From Kitasatospora azatica KCTC 9699 (GTDB lineage: Bacteria; Actinomycetota; Actinomycetes; Streptomycetales; Streptomycetaceae): a stretch of 64,000 bases of DNA. Shown one piece after another: positions 23,022 through 32,330 of the stretch. The notes beneath the pieces were generated by a model, which saw nothing but the letters and a program-made list of their open reading frames with translations, was not told where the DNA came from and made no database searches. The position numbers were made by a program, and so were the translations under genes. Each line of letters begins with the position of its first letter. Position 1 is the stretch's first letter. The stretch lies in assembly GCF_000744785.1 (NCBI RefSeq), contig NZ_JQMO01000003.1, positions 2,790,001-2,854,000 on the forward strand, in the 5' to 3' direction.

Positions 23022-25670
23022 TTGAGTTCGATCCCGGTCGTGCAGCGCACCGTGTTCTCGACGTCCCGCACCGCGGAGTTCCTGGATTGGCGGGCCCTGC
23101 AGTCCCAGACCGGACAGTCCCGTGAGCGGTTCGGCGACGTCGTCATCAAGGAACTGCTCGACAATGCCCTCGACGCGGCGGAGACCGAGAGCAACCGCCC
23201 CGAGATCGGCCTCGCCGTGACGTGGGCCGACGGTGTGGCGCGGGTTTGTGTGACGGACAACGGGCCCGGCATGGCGGGCGGGGTGGTCGAGCGGATCCTG
23301 GACTTCACCCGCAACGTCTCCGACAAGGAGAGCCTGCGCTCGCCGACCCGCGGAATGCAGGGCAACGCGTTCAAGACCCTGCTCGGCATCCCCTACGCGC
23401 TCGGCATCGCGGAGCCGGTGGTGGTCGAGGCGCTGGGGGTGCGCCACGAAATCGCCGTGTCCGCCGACCCCTCGGGCGACGTCGCCCCCCACCACACGAA
23501 GGCCCCCTCCAACCGCACCACCGGCACCTCGGTCACCGTGCCAGTGCCGGCCGAGCAGGTCACGGCCGAGAAGGCGGCTGCCTGGCTGCAAAAGTTCGCC
23601 CTCATCAACCCGCACGCGCGCTTCGTTGACCACGCTCAGACCGGCGGCGCAGACAGGGCCGGAATTTACGAGCCCACCGCGCCCAAGAAGTGGCGCAAGC
23701 CCCTGCCCACCGACCCGACCAGCGCACACCACTACGACGAGGCCGCAATGACGAAGCTGGTCTTCGCCCACATCCGCGAGCACCGCGCGGGTGGTACGGA
23801 CCTGACGGTTCGGGCGTTCGCCAACACCTTCGCGGGCCTGACCGGCTCGGCCAAGGCCAAGAAGATCGCCGAGCAGGTTCCCCAGATCACGCACCTGTCC
23901 GGCTTCGAGGAGCACCCAGACCAGATCCCGGTGCTCCTGGCGGCGATGAAGGAGCACAGCAAGCCGCCCACGCCCTCCTACCTCGGCCAGGTCCCCCGCG
24001 ACCACTACACCCACGTCCTCGACCACGCGTTCGGCGTCGAGGAGGCATGGTTCTCCCGCAAGCAGCTGACCGACAAGGCGGGGATCCCGTGGAGCATCGA
24101 GGTGGCGGTTGCCCGCACGGAGCGCCCCGGCGCCGTGTGCTTCGCCGTGAACTACTCGGCGACCTTCGGCGACCCCCTCGCCCAGACCCTGCTGCTCGGC
24201 GACAACGTCACCAGCACCGGGGTGCGCTCGTTCCTCGCCCAGACCGACGCCGCCCCCACCCTCGGCAACCAGTCGGGTCGAGCCGCCATCGTCCATCTGG
24301 TCTGCCCGGTACCGCAGTTCACCGACAAGGGCAAGACCGCACTCGTCGTCCCGGGCGAGGTCGCCGCGGCCTGTGCGAAGGCCCTCACCTCCGCGACGAA
24401 GGTGCTGGCCCGGGACCAGCGCTCCAAGCAGGTCTCCGACCGGCGTGAGCAGCGGGCTGCGATGCGCGAGTACAAGGCCAGCACCGCCAACCTGACCGCG
24501 CCGAAGCTGTCCAAGAAGGACGCTGTGTTCACCGTCATGCGTGAGGCCATCAGCCAGGCTCGAGGCACCGAGGGTCTGTCTTTCTCCGCCCACACCCTGT
24601 TCTACAAGATCCGGCCGCTCGCGCTGAAGCTCCTCCCCATCGGGTCCAAGCTCAATGCCCCCTACATCGAGCAGACGCTGATCCCCGACTGGGAACGCCA
24701 GAACGGACCCATCCAGGGCCTCTACCGCGAGCCGCGTGGAACCCTGCACCACCCCCACGACCCCACCGGGCTGATGGACGTGCGGCTGGGTACCCGCGAG
24801 GTCCAGCAGTACATCCCGCCGAAGTGGAGCTACAACAAGATCCTCGTCATCGAGAAGACGGGCCTGTGGCCGCCGGTACGCGAGGCGGGCCTCGCCGAGA
24901 AGTACGACATGGCCGTCATCACCAACGAGGGCTACGGCACCGAGGCGTGCCGCGAATTGCTCGCCAAGATGCCCCCCGGCAACGTGCAGATCTTCGTTCT
25001 ACACGACGCCGACCCCTACGGCTACAACATCGCCCGCACCCTCGGGGAGGAGACCACCCGCATGCCCGACCACCGCGTGAAGGTCATCGACCTCGGCCTG
25101 ACCGTCGACGACGCCCAGGCCAAGGGACTCGAGGCCGAGCCCGACACCCGCGACGCCGCCCTGCCCGCTCGCATCCTGCCCCACCTGTCCGACGCCGACC
25201 GTCAGTGGTTCACGGGCAAGCCCTGTGCCTGGCGCCCGAACGGCGAGCCCGCCAAGTGGCGCTACCAGCGCGTCGAACTCAACGCCTTCTCCTCCCCGGA
25301 GCTCATCGCCTACATCGAGGAAGGTCTCGCCCGCTACCAAGCCCTCGGCAAGGTCGTACCGCCCGACAACCAGCTGTGGTCCACCGCCCAACAGCGCCTG
25401 CAGCACCGTGTCGTCGCGGCCGTCGGCGAGGCGATCGACGCCATGTTCCCCATGGACCGGCTCGTCCAAGCAGTATTCGCCGGCCTCGACACCGACCAGA
25501 TCACCGCCATCGGCTCAGCCCACCTCGCCCAGCTCCACGCCGACCGCCCCGCCCTCTCCTGGGAAGACGCCGTCACCACCCTGGTCGACAACCGGATGCC
25601 CGACGACCACCACCTCACCGCACTCGCCCGCCAAGCCGTAACCGCACAACAGGCCGCGCACAGCCGGTAG
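23022..25670 (+). CDS. Fused type IIB topoisomerase-like protein (TopoVI B plus A domains)
   Basis: An 882-residue protein from TTG 23022 (GGAGA upstream). The N-terminal half is a GHKL ATPase like TopoVI subunit B: VIKELLDNALDAAE (N box, residues about 42-55), VTDNGPGM (G1), RGMQGNAFKTLLG (G2), and a transducer-like segment with CPVPQFTDKGKTALVV. The C-terminal half resembles TopoVI A/Spo11: LFYKIRPLALKLLP with a candidate catalytic Tyr (near residue 528), then a Toprim domain with ILVIEKTGLW and VLHDADPYGYNIARTL. Single-chain fusions of this kind were described on plasmids and integrated elements as topoisomerase VIII. Role in element replication, transfer or defence is open. It follows the mobilization genes. 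Confidence 0.83.
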   Translation: MSSIPVVQRTVFSTSRTAEFLDWRALQSQTGQSRERFGDVVIKELLDNALDAAETESNRPEIGLAVTWADGVARVCVTDNGPGMAGGVVERILDFTRNVSDKESLRSPTRGMQGNAFKTLLGIPYALGIAEPVVVEALGVRHEIAVSADPSGDVAPHHTKAPSNRTTGTSVTVPVPAEQVTAEKAAAWLQKFALINPHARFVDHAQTGGADRAGIYEPTAPKKWRKPLPTDPTSAHHYDEAAMTKLVFAHIREHRAGGTDLTVRAFANTFAGLTGSAKAKKIAEQVPQITHLSGFEEHPDQIPVLLAAMKEHSKPPTPSYLGQVPRDHYTHVLDHAFGVEEAWFSRKQLTDKAGIPWSIEVAVARTERPGAVCFAVNYSATFGDPLAQTLLLGDNVTSTGVRSFLAQTDAAPTLGNQSGRAAIVHLVCPVPQFTDKGKTALVVPGEVAAACAKALTSATKVLARDQRSKQVSDRREQRAAMREYKASTANLTAPKLSKKDAVFTVMREAISQARGTEGLSFSAHTLFYKIRPLALKLLPIGSKLNAPYIEQTLIPDWERQNGPIQGLYREPRGTLHHPHDPTGLMDVRLGTREVQQYIPPKWSYNKILVIEKTGLWPPVREAGLAEKYDMAVITNEGYGTEACRELLAKMPPGNVQIFVLHDADPYGYNIARTLGEETTRMPDHRVKVIDLGLTVDDAQAKGLEAEPDTRDAALPARILPHLSDADRQWFTGKPCAWRPNGEPAKWRYQRVELNAFSSPELIAYIEEGLARYQALGKVVPPDNQLWSTAQQRLQHRVVAAVGEAIDAMFPMDRLVQAVFAGLDTDQITAIGSAHLAQLHADRPALSWEDAVTTLVDNRMPDDHHLTALARQAVTAQQAAHSR

Positions 25671-25820
25671 CTGGCACACCCCATGGCGGCCGCCCCCACG
25701 TCCGAGGCGGCCGCCACAGGCACGGGTGTCGTTTCGATGTCCCTTCCGCCGCCCCGGATCCATTCAACGACCTTGCGTCATATGGTCCTTGCTACCCAGC
25801 AGCCGATGCGAAAGGACCGC

Positions 25821-26156
25821 ATGACCGACTACGACCACGACTTCCACAACCCCGCCCCCGAACCCACCCCCACCGTCATCCTCGCCGTCCCCCACCCCGC
25901 CGCGCTCAACCCCCGCGGCATCACCATCACCTGCCCCAACTGCCGAGCCCACCGCGACTGGCTCCTCCTGAACGTCGGGCCCCAGGTCTTCGTCCGCTGC
26001 CGCTGCGCCCACGAGTGGTGCGAGCACGACCTGGAGGCCGTTGACGTCACCGCCGCCCGAGGCGACATCGAGGGCGAGCGGGAATGGGAGTCGTTCGACG
26101 AGATGTATCGCGGACTCAGCTTCGACGGTCTCTTCCGGTACACCTACCTCAACTAG
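25821..26156 (+). CDS. Small protein with a Cys-rich zinc-ribbon-like motif
   Basis: A 111-residue protein; ATG 25821 has AAAGGA upstream. The start MTDYDHDFHNPAPEPTPT is disordered; then ITITCPNCRAHRDWLLLNVG and RCRCAHEWCEHDLEAV give a CPNC...CRC..xWC zinc-ribbon-like arrangement (residues about 39-75). The C-terminus is acidic and aromatic (FDEMYRGLSFDGLFRYTYLN). It lies 150 bp after the topoisomerase-like gene on the same strand. Family not recognised. Confidence 0.65.
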   Translation: MTDYDHDFHNPAPEPTPTVILAVPHPAALNPRGITITCPNCRAHRDWLLLNVGPQVFVRCRCAHEWCEHDLEAVDVTAARGDIEGEREWESFDEMYRGLSFDGLFRYTYLN

Positions 26157-26375
26157 GGTCGCCTCTACCACCAGCGCTCCCAGCACTGGAACCGGTGTGA
26201 CTGAGCGCTTCAGTTGGCGAGTGAGCATGACACTTGGCGGGCTGAGCATTCAGTCTCGATCACGGCGGCCAGGCGGTTGGCGACTCGGTCAGCTAGGAGG
26301 GAGTTGTGGGGGCGAGATCGGGTGAGATCAGGCGTACCCTGGGCGACGAAAACCGCTTGGGGTGGGGAGAGTTGA

Positions 26376-29300
26376 GTGGCAGCAGACGAGAACGGCGTGC
26401 TGGCGGAGCTGTTCTGGAGCGTCACCCGTTTGCTGAGGGGCAGCTTTAAGACCCACAGCTACGGCAACGTCGTACTGGTCCTCACCGCGCTGCGTCGCCT
26501 GGACTGCGTCCGCCAGCAGGAGTCGGGCGCTCAACTGACAGAGGACTGGTTCGGCGTTCCGGCTCAGGTCGCGAGCAAAGGAGCAACGGCCCAGCCTGAG
26601 CAACTGGTCGCCGACAGGATCCGCCAGCTGCTGGTGACGGACTTCCCCGCCGGCAGCATGGAAATACTGGATTCTCTCGACTTCTCGAGGACCCTCCAGA
26701 CCCTCGTGGACTCGCGACTGCTCTCGAAAGTCGTGGCCTGCTTCGTCGCCGTTGACCTGAGCCCGGTCACCGTCTCGAACGAACAGATGGGGCGTGCCTT
26801 CGAAGAACTCCTGCAGCAGTGTGCCGACGCATCGTCCGAACCCTACGGGGAGCACAGAACCCCTCGGGACATCGCCGAGCTGACCGCCAGGCTTCTTCTC
26901 AGCCCCGACCTGGCACCCCTTGGTGGCACGGCGGCACCGAGCCGGGTCTACGACCCTTGCTGCGGAACTGGCGGAATGTTCTACGCCGTCGAGACCGTCT
27001 TCCGGAACGTCGGCGCCACTGGCGCCCTGACCGTTTCGGGACAGGAGATCAACCAGCAGTCGGCGGCGCTGGCCCGCCTCGCGCAGATGATGAGAGGCGG
27101 GGATCCGGACGCCATCGTCCTCGGCGATGTCCTCATCGACGACAGACACCGCGGCCAGAGGTTCGAGTACCAGCTGGCAGCCCCTCCGTTCGGCATGTAC
27201 TGGAGTGGACAGCAGGACGCAGTCATCCGGGAGGCCAAGGATCTGGGGTGGGACGGAAGGTTCGGAGCTGGTCTGCCCACCCGCGTCGATTCCTCCCTGC
27301 TCTTTGTGCAGCACCTGGTGGCCCACATGCGGCCCACGGACCAGGGCGGTGGCCGAGCGGCGATCGTGATCAGCCCGGCGCCCCTTCAGCGGGGCAGCGC
27401 TGGCTCAGGCGATTCGGAGATCCGCCGGTGGCTGCTGGAGCAGGACCTGCTTGAGGCCGTGGTCGCCCTGTCGGACCGCCTGTGGCCGAACACTGCAATG
27501 CCCAGCTACATCTGGCTGCTGTCGAACCGCAAACCCCAGCACCTCCGGGGCAAGGTCATCGCGCTTGACGGGAGCGGGAGTTCCGCGACGGTGCGCCGTC
27601 CGGTGGGTGCCAAACGGCAGTACATGACGGCTCGGCACATCTCCGAGCTCGTCGAGCGGTACTTGGAGGCGCGCGATGGCATGCTCGATGAAGGACGCCT
27701 GGCCGAGAGCGAGGACGGCGCGTTGCTGCTCGACATCAGCGATCTCGGCTACCGTCAGGTCGCGGTCGAGCGGCCACTGCGGCAGTCGTTCATGGTGGGC
27801 GCGGATGCCCTCGCCGCCCTTGAGGAAGCCAAGCCACTGGAGCGATTCAGCGACGCGAAGGCCCTGATGGGCGCGTTGCGCTCGTTCGTTGACAAGAGCT
27901 TTCCGACCTGGGCCGAGTTTCAGGGCGCCTTGTCAACGGCGCTGCGGGACGCAGGGGTGCAGGGCGAGCTCACGGGCCCGATGTGGCGGCGCGTTCGTAG
28001 GGCCGTTGCCGTCGAAGATCCTGAGGGCGAAGTCCAGAGAGGTGCGGACGGCAAGGCGCTGCCCGATCCCGCGCTTCGTCTTCAGGAGCGGTTGCCGCTG
28101 CACCAGGACATCGACCAGTTCATTCGGCGCGAGGTCAAGCCCGAGTTCCCGGACGCATGGCCCGCCCACAACACCGCAAAGGTCGGCTATTCGATCCCGC
28201 TGGCTCCCTTCCTGGCTCAGCGGCCCGGTACGGGCTTCGGGCCGCTGTCCAAGGTGGCGCAGTTGATACCTAACCGAACCCTGCCCAGCCGAGAGAGAAC
28301 CGGTAAACCCCTGTTGAACGGCCGCGACCTCCAGACGGCCGACACTGCGGCAGAGCTCCCGGACGCGGCTGAGACACGACCGCACCTGGCCTCCTGCACC
28401 AGCGGCGACGTCGTCGGGCTGGGCGCCAACTGGCGGCTCCTCCCACCGGAGTTCGGAGACGCGTTGACGCCGCTGACGGTCCTGCGCCCGATCAGCAACA
28501 GCGGACGCGCCCTGTGCGAGTGGCTGCGGACCCGCCCCAGCGACCAGAGAAGCGCGCTGGTGCCGCGGTTCTCCATGAACTCGCTGGTCCCAGTCGATCT
28601 CATCAAGGACCCCGAGTTCAACGCCCTCGTGGACACCCTCGAAGCTGGCAGGGCCACTCTGGCCAGCACTACCGCCGGAATTCTCCCCAACGTGTTCCGC
28701 GACGCGCAGGCTGACGTCGGCGAACTGCGCCACGCAACCCGCGCAGCTGCCTCCCAGGCCCGTCTCATTGGAGAACTCGTCAGGCCGCTCGAAGATCCTG
28801 TGTGGCGGGCTGAATGGAGCTACCCGTACCACGTGGCGGCGCTCGCCAGGCAGTACAGGGTCGCAGCGACTCCTAGTGACCGCTACCAGACGCTACTCAA
28901 GCTCGCCGAGGGCATCGCCCGCTGCGTCGGAGTGTTGGCGCTCGCCATCGAGATTCGCCGCAAGCAGGCTTTCACCAGAACCCTGAAGGACAAGTTCAAC
29001 CGGGGTGACGGTGCGACCTGGGGCACCTGGCACAACCTGATCACGCCACTGGTCCAGGCCGGCCCCATCCCTGAACTCCCGGAGTTGGAGGGTGTACTCG
29101 ACCCGGGCGGGGTGATTGAGTCGCTGACAGCTCTGCTGGACGGCAGGAACAAGAACGGCCACGCGTATCGAGCCCCCGCAGCACACAAGGTGGAGCGCGA
29201 GATCAGCGTCCTTGAGCCCTTGGTCGTCACAGCCCTGGAGTCGGTCGGCTGGTTGGCCGCACACCACTGGGACCTGGTCGACACCTGTAAGTACGCCACG

Positions 29301-29582
29301 AACAGGTTTACCCTGACCGGGCGTCGGCTGCGCGGCAGCCATCCGGACTGGGAGTCCTTCGAATACCCGCCTCGCGATTCGCCCGTGGAGCCAGGGCGGA
29401 TCTACGTGCAAGGTTCCTCTCCCGACGACCCCTTGGAGCTTTGGCCCATCGCCAGGGCCGAAGTGTGCGTCGAGTGCGATGCGCCGGAGCTGTTCCTGAT
29501 CAACAAGATCAACAGGAATCGCACCATCATGACGCTGCGCTGCAGCAAGGACCACGAGATCGAGCCCGCGATCGGCAGCTAG
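26376..29582 (+). CDS. HsdM-like N6-adenine DNA methylase homologue with altered motif IV
   Basis: A 1068-residue protein from GTG 26376 (GGGGAGAG upstream). The N-terminal helical part and methylase core follow type I HsdM subunits: SEPYGEHRTPRDIAELTARLL, SAM-binding motif I VYDPCCGTGGMF (near residue 195), and a motif IV region reading LAAPPFGM where HsdM enzymes have NPPF. The catalytic Asn is thus Ala, so methyl transfer is doubtful. The segment with HQDIDQFIRREVKPEFPDAW resembles the HsdM C-terminal extension. The last 400 residues are unassigned and end in a VCVECDAPE...LRCSKDHE zinc-ribbon-like piece. No HsdR or HsdS gene is near. It precedes the pPIWI-RE genes, separated by an IS inserted at its stop codon. 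Confidence 0.8.
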   Translation: MAADENGVLAELFWSVTRLLRGSFKTHSYGNVVLVLTALRRLDCVRQQESGAQLTEDWFGVPAQVASKGATAQPEQLVADRIRQLLVTDFPAGSMEILDSLDFSRTLQTLVDSRLLSKVVACFVAVDLSPVTVSNEQMGRAFEELLQQCADASSEPYGEHRTPRDIAELTARLLLSPDLAPLGGTAAPSRVYDPCCGTGGMFYAVETVFRNVGATGALTVSGQEINQQSAALARLAQMMRGGDPDAIVLGDVLIDDRHRGQRFEYQLAAPPFGMYWSGQQDAVIREAKDLGWDGRFGAGLPTRVDSSLLFVQHLVAHMRPTDQGGGRAAIVISPAPLQRGSAGSGDSEIRRWLLEQDLLEAVVALSDRLWPNTAMPSYIWLLSNRKPQHLRGKVIALDGSGSSATVRRPVGAKRQYMTARHISELVERYLEARDGMLDEGRLAESEDGALLLDISDLGYRQVAVERPLRQSFMVGADALAALEEAKPLERFSDAKALMGALRSFVDKSFPTWAEFQGALSTALRDAGVQGELTGPMWRRVRRAVAVEDPEGEVQRGADGKALPDPALRLQERLPLHQDIDQFIRREVKPEFPDAWPAHNTAKVGYSIPLAPFLAQRPGTGFGPLSKVAQLIPNRTLPSRERTGKPLLNGRDLQTADTAAELPDAAETRPHLASCTSGDVVGLGANWRLLPPEFGDALTPLTVLRPISNSGRALCEWLRTRPSDQRSALVPRFSMNSLVPVDLIKDPEFNALVDTLEAGRATLASTTAGILPNVFRDAQADVGELRHATRAAASQARLIGELVRPLEDPVWRAEWSYPYHVAALARQYRVAATPSDRYQTLLKLAEGIARCVGVLALAIEIRRKQAFTRTLKDKFNRGDGATWGTWHNLITPLVQAGPIPELPELEGVLDPGGVIESLTALLDGRNKNGHAYRAPAAHKVEREISVLEPLVVTALESVGWLAAHHWDLVDTCKYATNRFTLTGRRLRGSHPDWESFEYPPRDSPVEPGRIYVQGSSPDDPLELWPIARAEVCVECDAPELFLINKINRNRTIMTLRCSKDHEIEPAIGS

Positions 29583-29585
29583 TAC
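29576..29585. repeat. Target-site duplication, left copy
   Basis: CAGCTAGTAC directly precedes the left IS end and is repeated exactly at 31081-31090. It includes the TAG stop codon of the methylase-like gene (29580-29582). Confidence 0.93.
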
Positions 29586-29603
29586 CAACGCCGTTCAGTT
29601 AGG
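29586..29603. repeat. IS left terminal inverted repeat
   Basis: Eighteen bases matching the right end (31063-31080, complement) at 16 positions. Confidence 0.92.
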
Positions 29604-29618
29604 ACGGCCAGGGCCGCG

Positions 29619-30972
29619 TCAAGGGTCGGTTGTGAGCATGTTGACGCTGATCGTGGCTTTGTAGGTGGCTCGGTCGATGGCGGGTCCGCGTGCGTTGTAC
29701 TTGGAGATCGCTCGTTTGACGATCCGGTCTTTGGTGCGGACCCGCCGTGCGGGCAGGAGATGGGCCAGCACATGGCGGCCGATGACTCCGACCAGGTCGA
29801 TCACGGTCTCGGTCATGATGCCCGCGGCCAGGACGAGCTGGTCGCGGGCGGCAGACAGGGCGACGGTGAAGCCGGCCCGGTCCGGGTCGGTGCCCGGGAC
29901 ACTGTCGGTGGCGTCCGTCATGGCGGTCCGCAGCACCTGGTAGGCGACGAGCAGTGCCCAGATCTCCTGCTCGACCCCGGCCGGGGTGCGGGCGCGCAGG
30001 ACACGTCCGCCCAGGATCGTGGATTTCAGCTCCGCGTAGGCTGTCTCGACCTCCCAGCGTTCGTGATAGAGCCGTATGAGCTCGGCGGCCGGGTGCGCTG
30101 ACGGGTCGGTGAGGGTGGTCAGCAGCCGGTAGTGGCCGGTGCGAGCCCCTTTGGACGTGACGAGGCTGATCTCGGCGTCGATGACGCGTACGGTCAGCGC
30201 GCCGAGCCGGGCCAGGAACGAGCCGTCACCGCAGCGGGCCACCGGCGGCAGCCTGCGACCGGACTTGCACCGCACCAGCAGGTGTGCTCCGGTGGCGGCA
30301 AGGCGGTTCAGCAGATCAGCGGCGGCGAAATTCCGGTCGCCGAGCAGCAGCATCCCGGCACGCAGATCGCCTGCCAGCCGGCCCGCGTACTCCAGCTCGC
30401 CGGTGGTGGCCGGGCCGAACGCCGCCCCGATCACCGCCCTCGTTCCGCAGGCCACCAGTGCCGCCAGCCGGACCTGCGGATAACCCCCTGCCCCGTTGTT
30501 GCACCGCTGCTTGGCGAACACCGCGAGGTTCGCCGGCGTGTCCGGCACGGGCAACAGCGTGCCGTCGACCGCCACCACCAACAGCCCGCGCCAGCGGGCC
30601 TGGGTCGCGGTCGTCGCCACCGGCCCACGTACCAGATCGAACAGTGCCTTCAACGGCGCCGCCCCCAGGCGCTGGCGAGCCTGGCAATGCGCCGGCACTT
30701 GGCCTGATGGGCGCCGGGCCCGCCAGGCCCGCGCACAACCGGTCGAAGACCTGCCGGTAGCCCAGCCCGGCGAACAACGCCCCGGCCAGCAGCAGGTACA
30801 CGGTCACTCGCGCCGGCAGCAGCCGGACCCGCTGCTGGACCGCCTTCGTCCCCGCCAGTACCTCATCGACCATCTCGAACGGCACGATCCGAGTTAGCTC
30901 ACCCAGATGGCCAGGCGCGAACGGCCCTGCCGCAACAACGACTTCACAAGGGATGACAGAATCAGCACGCAA
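29619..30972 (-). pseudogene. IS4-family transposase, frameshifted
   Basis: Two frames together encode one IS4 (DDE) transposase. The N-terminal part runs from TTG 30972 (AGGAG upstream; ELTRIVPFEMVDEVLAG, VTVYLLLAGALFAGLGYRQV) to about 30680. The rest continues in another frame, from about 30690 to 29619, with catalytic-domain motifs VAVDGTLLPVPDTPAN (first Asp), LLLGDRNFAAADLL (second Asp) and the Y-(2)-R-(3)-E-(6)-K signature LYHERWEVETAYAELKST. The break is near 30679-30690, where PSAGAL in one frame should continue as ARQRLG in the other. Programmed frameshifting is not expected in this family, so the gene is probably dead, but it could be trans-complemented. Confidence 0.85.
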
Positions 30973-31062
30973 CGGAGCTCCTGCAGAACAGTGATCTTGG
31001 CAGACACGGTTCTAACAGGAGCTCCGTTCATACATCAGGCGACTTGACACACCAGTCTCACG

Positions 31063-31080
31063 CCTAACTACACGGCGTTG
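31063..31080. repeat. IS right terminal inverted repeat
   Basis: Partner of 29586-29603; the IS ends at 31080. Confidence 0.92.
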
Positions 31081-31090
31081 CAGCTAGTAC
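31081..31090. repeat. Target-site duplication, right copy
   Basis: Second exact copy of CAGCTAGTAC. Before the insertion the methylase gene's stop codon continued directly into the sequence after 31090. Confidence 0.93.
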
Positions 31091-31585
31091 TCCGGCAGAA
31101 CTTCGACGAACAGTCACGGATCCGTGGTGTGGGCGGTGCCTCTGGCCGATCCGCGATTTGTGAAGCCCCAGATCCGCACCTAACTGTCCGGATCGCGCTC
31201 CACCCGCCAGCTGAAGCACTCAGTCACAACCGGTCGGCTGGCGGCGCGTCAGGGGCCCAAGTGGCTGACGCTGGCCAGCATCGGCTGCGCCAGCTGCAAC
31301 TTGGTGCTCTGCTGGGACTGTCACCGGGCTGCCGTAGCCTGGCCGGCGTCCTGGTGACGCTATGACGGAGGGGTGGGCCGTGATGGGCCAGCACGCCACA
31401 AGCCAGGCGATTCCCGGCCCGGCGTCAAGCGCGCGGAAGCTTCACCAAGGCTGGCCTCGGCGCGGGGGAACCACTTCCCGGCTGGGCTCTGAGAGCGTAG
31501 GAGCGCCACATTCCAGCGACGCCAGTACCTGGCGTGGCCGCCGGGTGATGGCTCTGCTCCCTTGACGCGCAGAAGGGCCGACGCG
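31091..31585 (+). other. About 0.5-kb intergenic region upstream of the pPIWI-RE operon
   Basis: Originally the 3' flank of the methylase-like gene, now separated from it by the IS. A 67-codon frame at 31362 has no recognisable content. It should contain the promoter for the plus-strand genes starting at 31586. I see no repeat or RNA gene. Confidence 0.5.
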
Positions 31586-32293
31586 ATGTGGGAAGGTCTG
31601 AACGGCCGTCAGCGAGCCTATCTGCTCGCCTGCTTCCACGAGGATCGGGAAGCTGAACTCCGCGCAAGGGCAGCCCGCACAGCCTTTCGGGACCCAGGGC
31701 CGGCGTCCGCGTGGCGAAAGCTGCCCTTCTCGATGAAGACCGAACTCCCGTTCGCCGACCACACCACCATCCAGGAGCGACTTCGCGAGGAAGGCCACCT
31801 CGACGCTGGAGCCGGAGCCACCCTGCACGCGCTTGCCCGCAGGGGACTTCTCCAGATCACTGAAGATCGGGTCAACCTCCCCCAGGTCGGTCTCGTTCAC
31901 CGCGTCCTGGTGGAACTGACCCGTGCGGGCCGGGCCTGTGCCCGCGCCGGACTCGGCATTGCCCCCACGCCGCGCAGGCCCGCGCACCTGCTGTCGGAGT
32001 GGCTGTGGCGCAACCTGGCCAGGGTCGCCGAAGCGAGACCTGACGGTCTGCCAGAGGCTGCCATGGGAGGTACGTCGAGATTCCACCTCGGCGTCGGCTA
32101 CCGACCCAACGGCAGACCAAGCCGGGGATACATCGACTCCTTCGCTGTCCGCGTGGAGAAGGGGCGTGGGACGTTCGTCCTTGAGTACCGGTGGCGGATC
32201 ACCGAGGCAGGCAGGCAGCACATCAACGCGCACCGGACCGACTACCAAAGCCGTTACCCGGCTGTCCAGTTCAGCATCCCGGATCCTCTGTGA
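31586..32293 (+). CDS. Predicted winged-helix protein upstream of the pPIWI-RE genes
   Basis: A 235-residue soluble protein from ATG 31586 (GAAGGG at good spacing; a TTG at 31562 is a weaker alternative). Helical N-terminus (WEGLNGRQRAYLLACFHEDRE), then ATLHALARRGLLQITEDRV and HRVLVELTRAGRACARA, which has the helix-turn-helix-wing rhythm of MarR-like proteins. The C-terminal third is beta-rich and charged (GTFVLEYRWRITEAGRQHI, the ITEAGR phrase being typical of a wing helix). It is 37 bp upstream of the REase-like gene and probably cotranscribed. It could be the regulator of the defence operon or a DNA-binding component. Family not recognised. Confidence 0.7.
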   Translation: MWEGLNGRQRAYLLACFHEDREAELRARAARTAFRDPGPASAWRKLPFSMKTELPFADHTTIQERLREEGHLDAGAGATLHALARRGLLQITEDRVNLPQVGLVHRVLVELTRAGRACARAGLGIAPTPRRPAHLLSEWLWRNLARVAEARPDGLPEAAMGGTSRFHLGVGYRPNGRPSRGYIDSFAVRVEKGRGTFVLEYRWRITEAGRQHINAHRTDYQSRYPAVQFSIPDPL

Positions 32294-32330
32294 TTGGTCG
32301 ATCTGAGCGCGACTGTCGTACCCCAGGTTT

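Larger units (their letters stand above)
29586..31080 (-). mobile_element. IS4-family insertion sequence, 1495 bp
   Basis: Terminal inverted repeats CAACGCCGTTCAGTTAGG (29586-29603) and the complement of 31063-31080 (CAACGCCGTGTAGTTAGG) match at 16 of 18 bases. A 10-bp target duplication flanks it. One transposase gene on the minus strand, interrupted by a frameshift. The IS lies exactly at the stop codon of the methylase-like gene; the duplicated TAG keeps that protein intact. Confidence 0.93.

Noticed and set aside
23001..24758. 585-codon minus-strand frame opposite the topoisomerase-like gene
   Set aside because: No recognisable motif, biased composition; the plus strand carries GHKL and Toprim motifs.
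31362..31565. 67-codon frame upstream of the winged-helix gene
   Set aside because: No motif and unbalanced composition; treated as intergenic.
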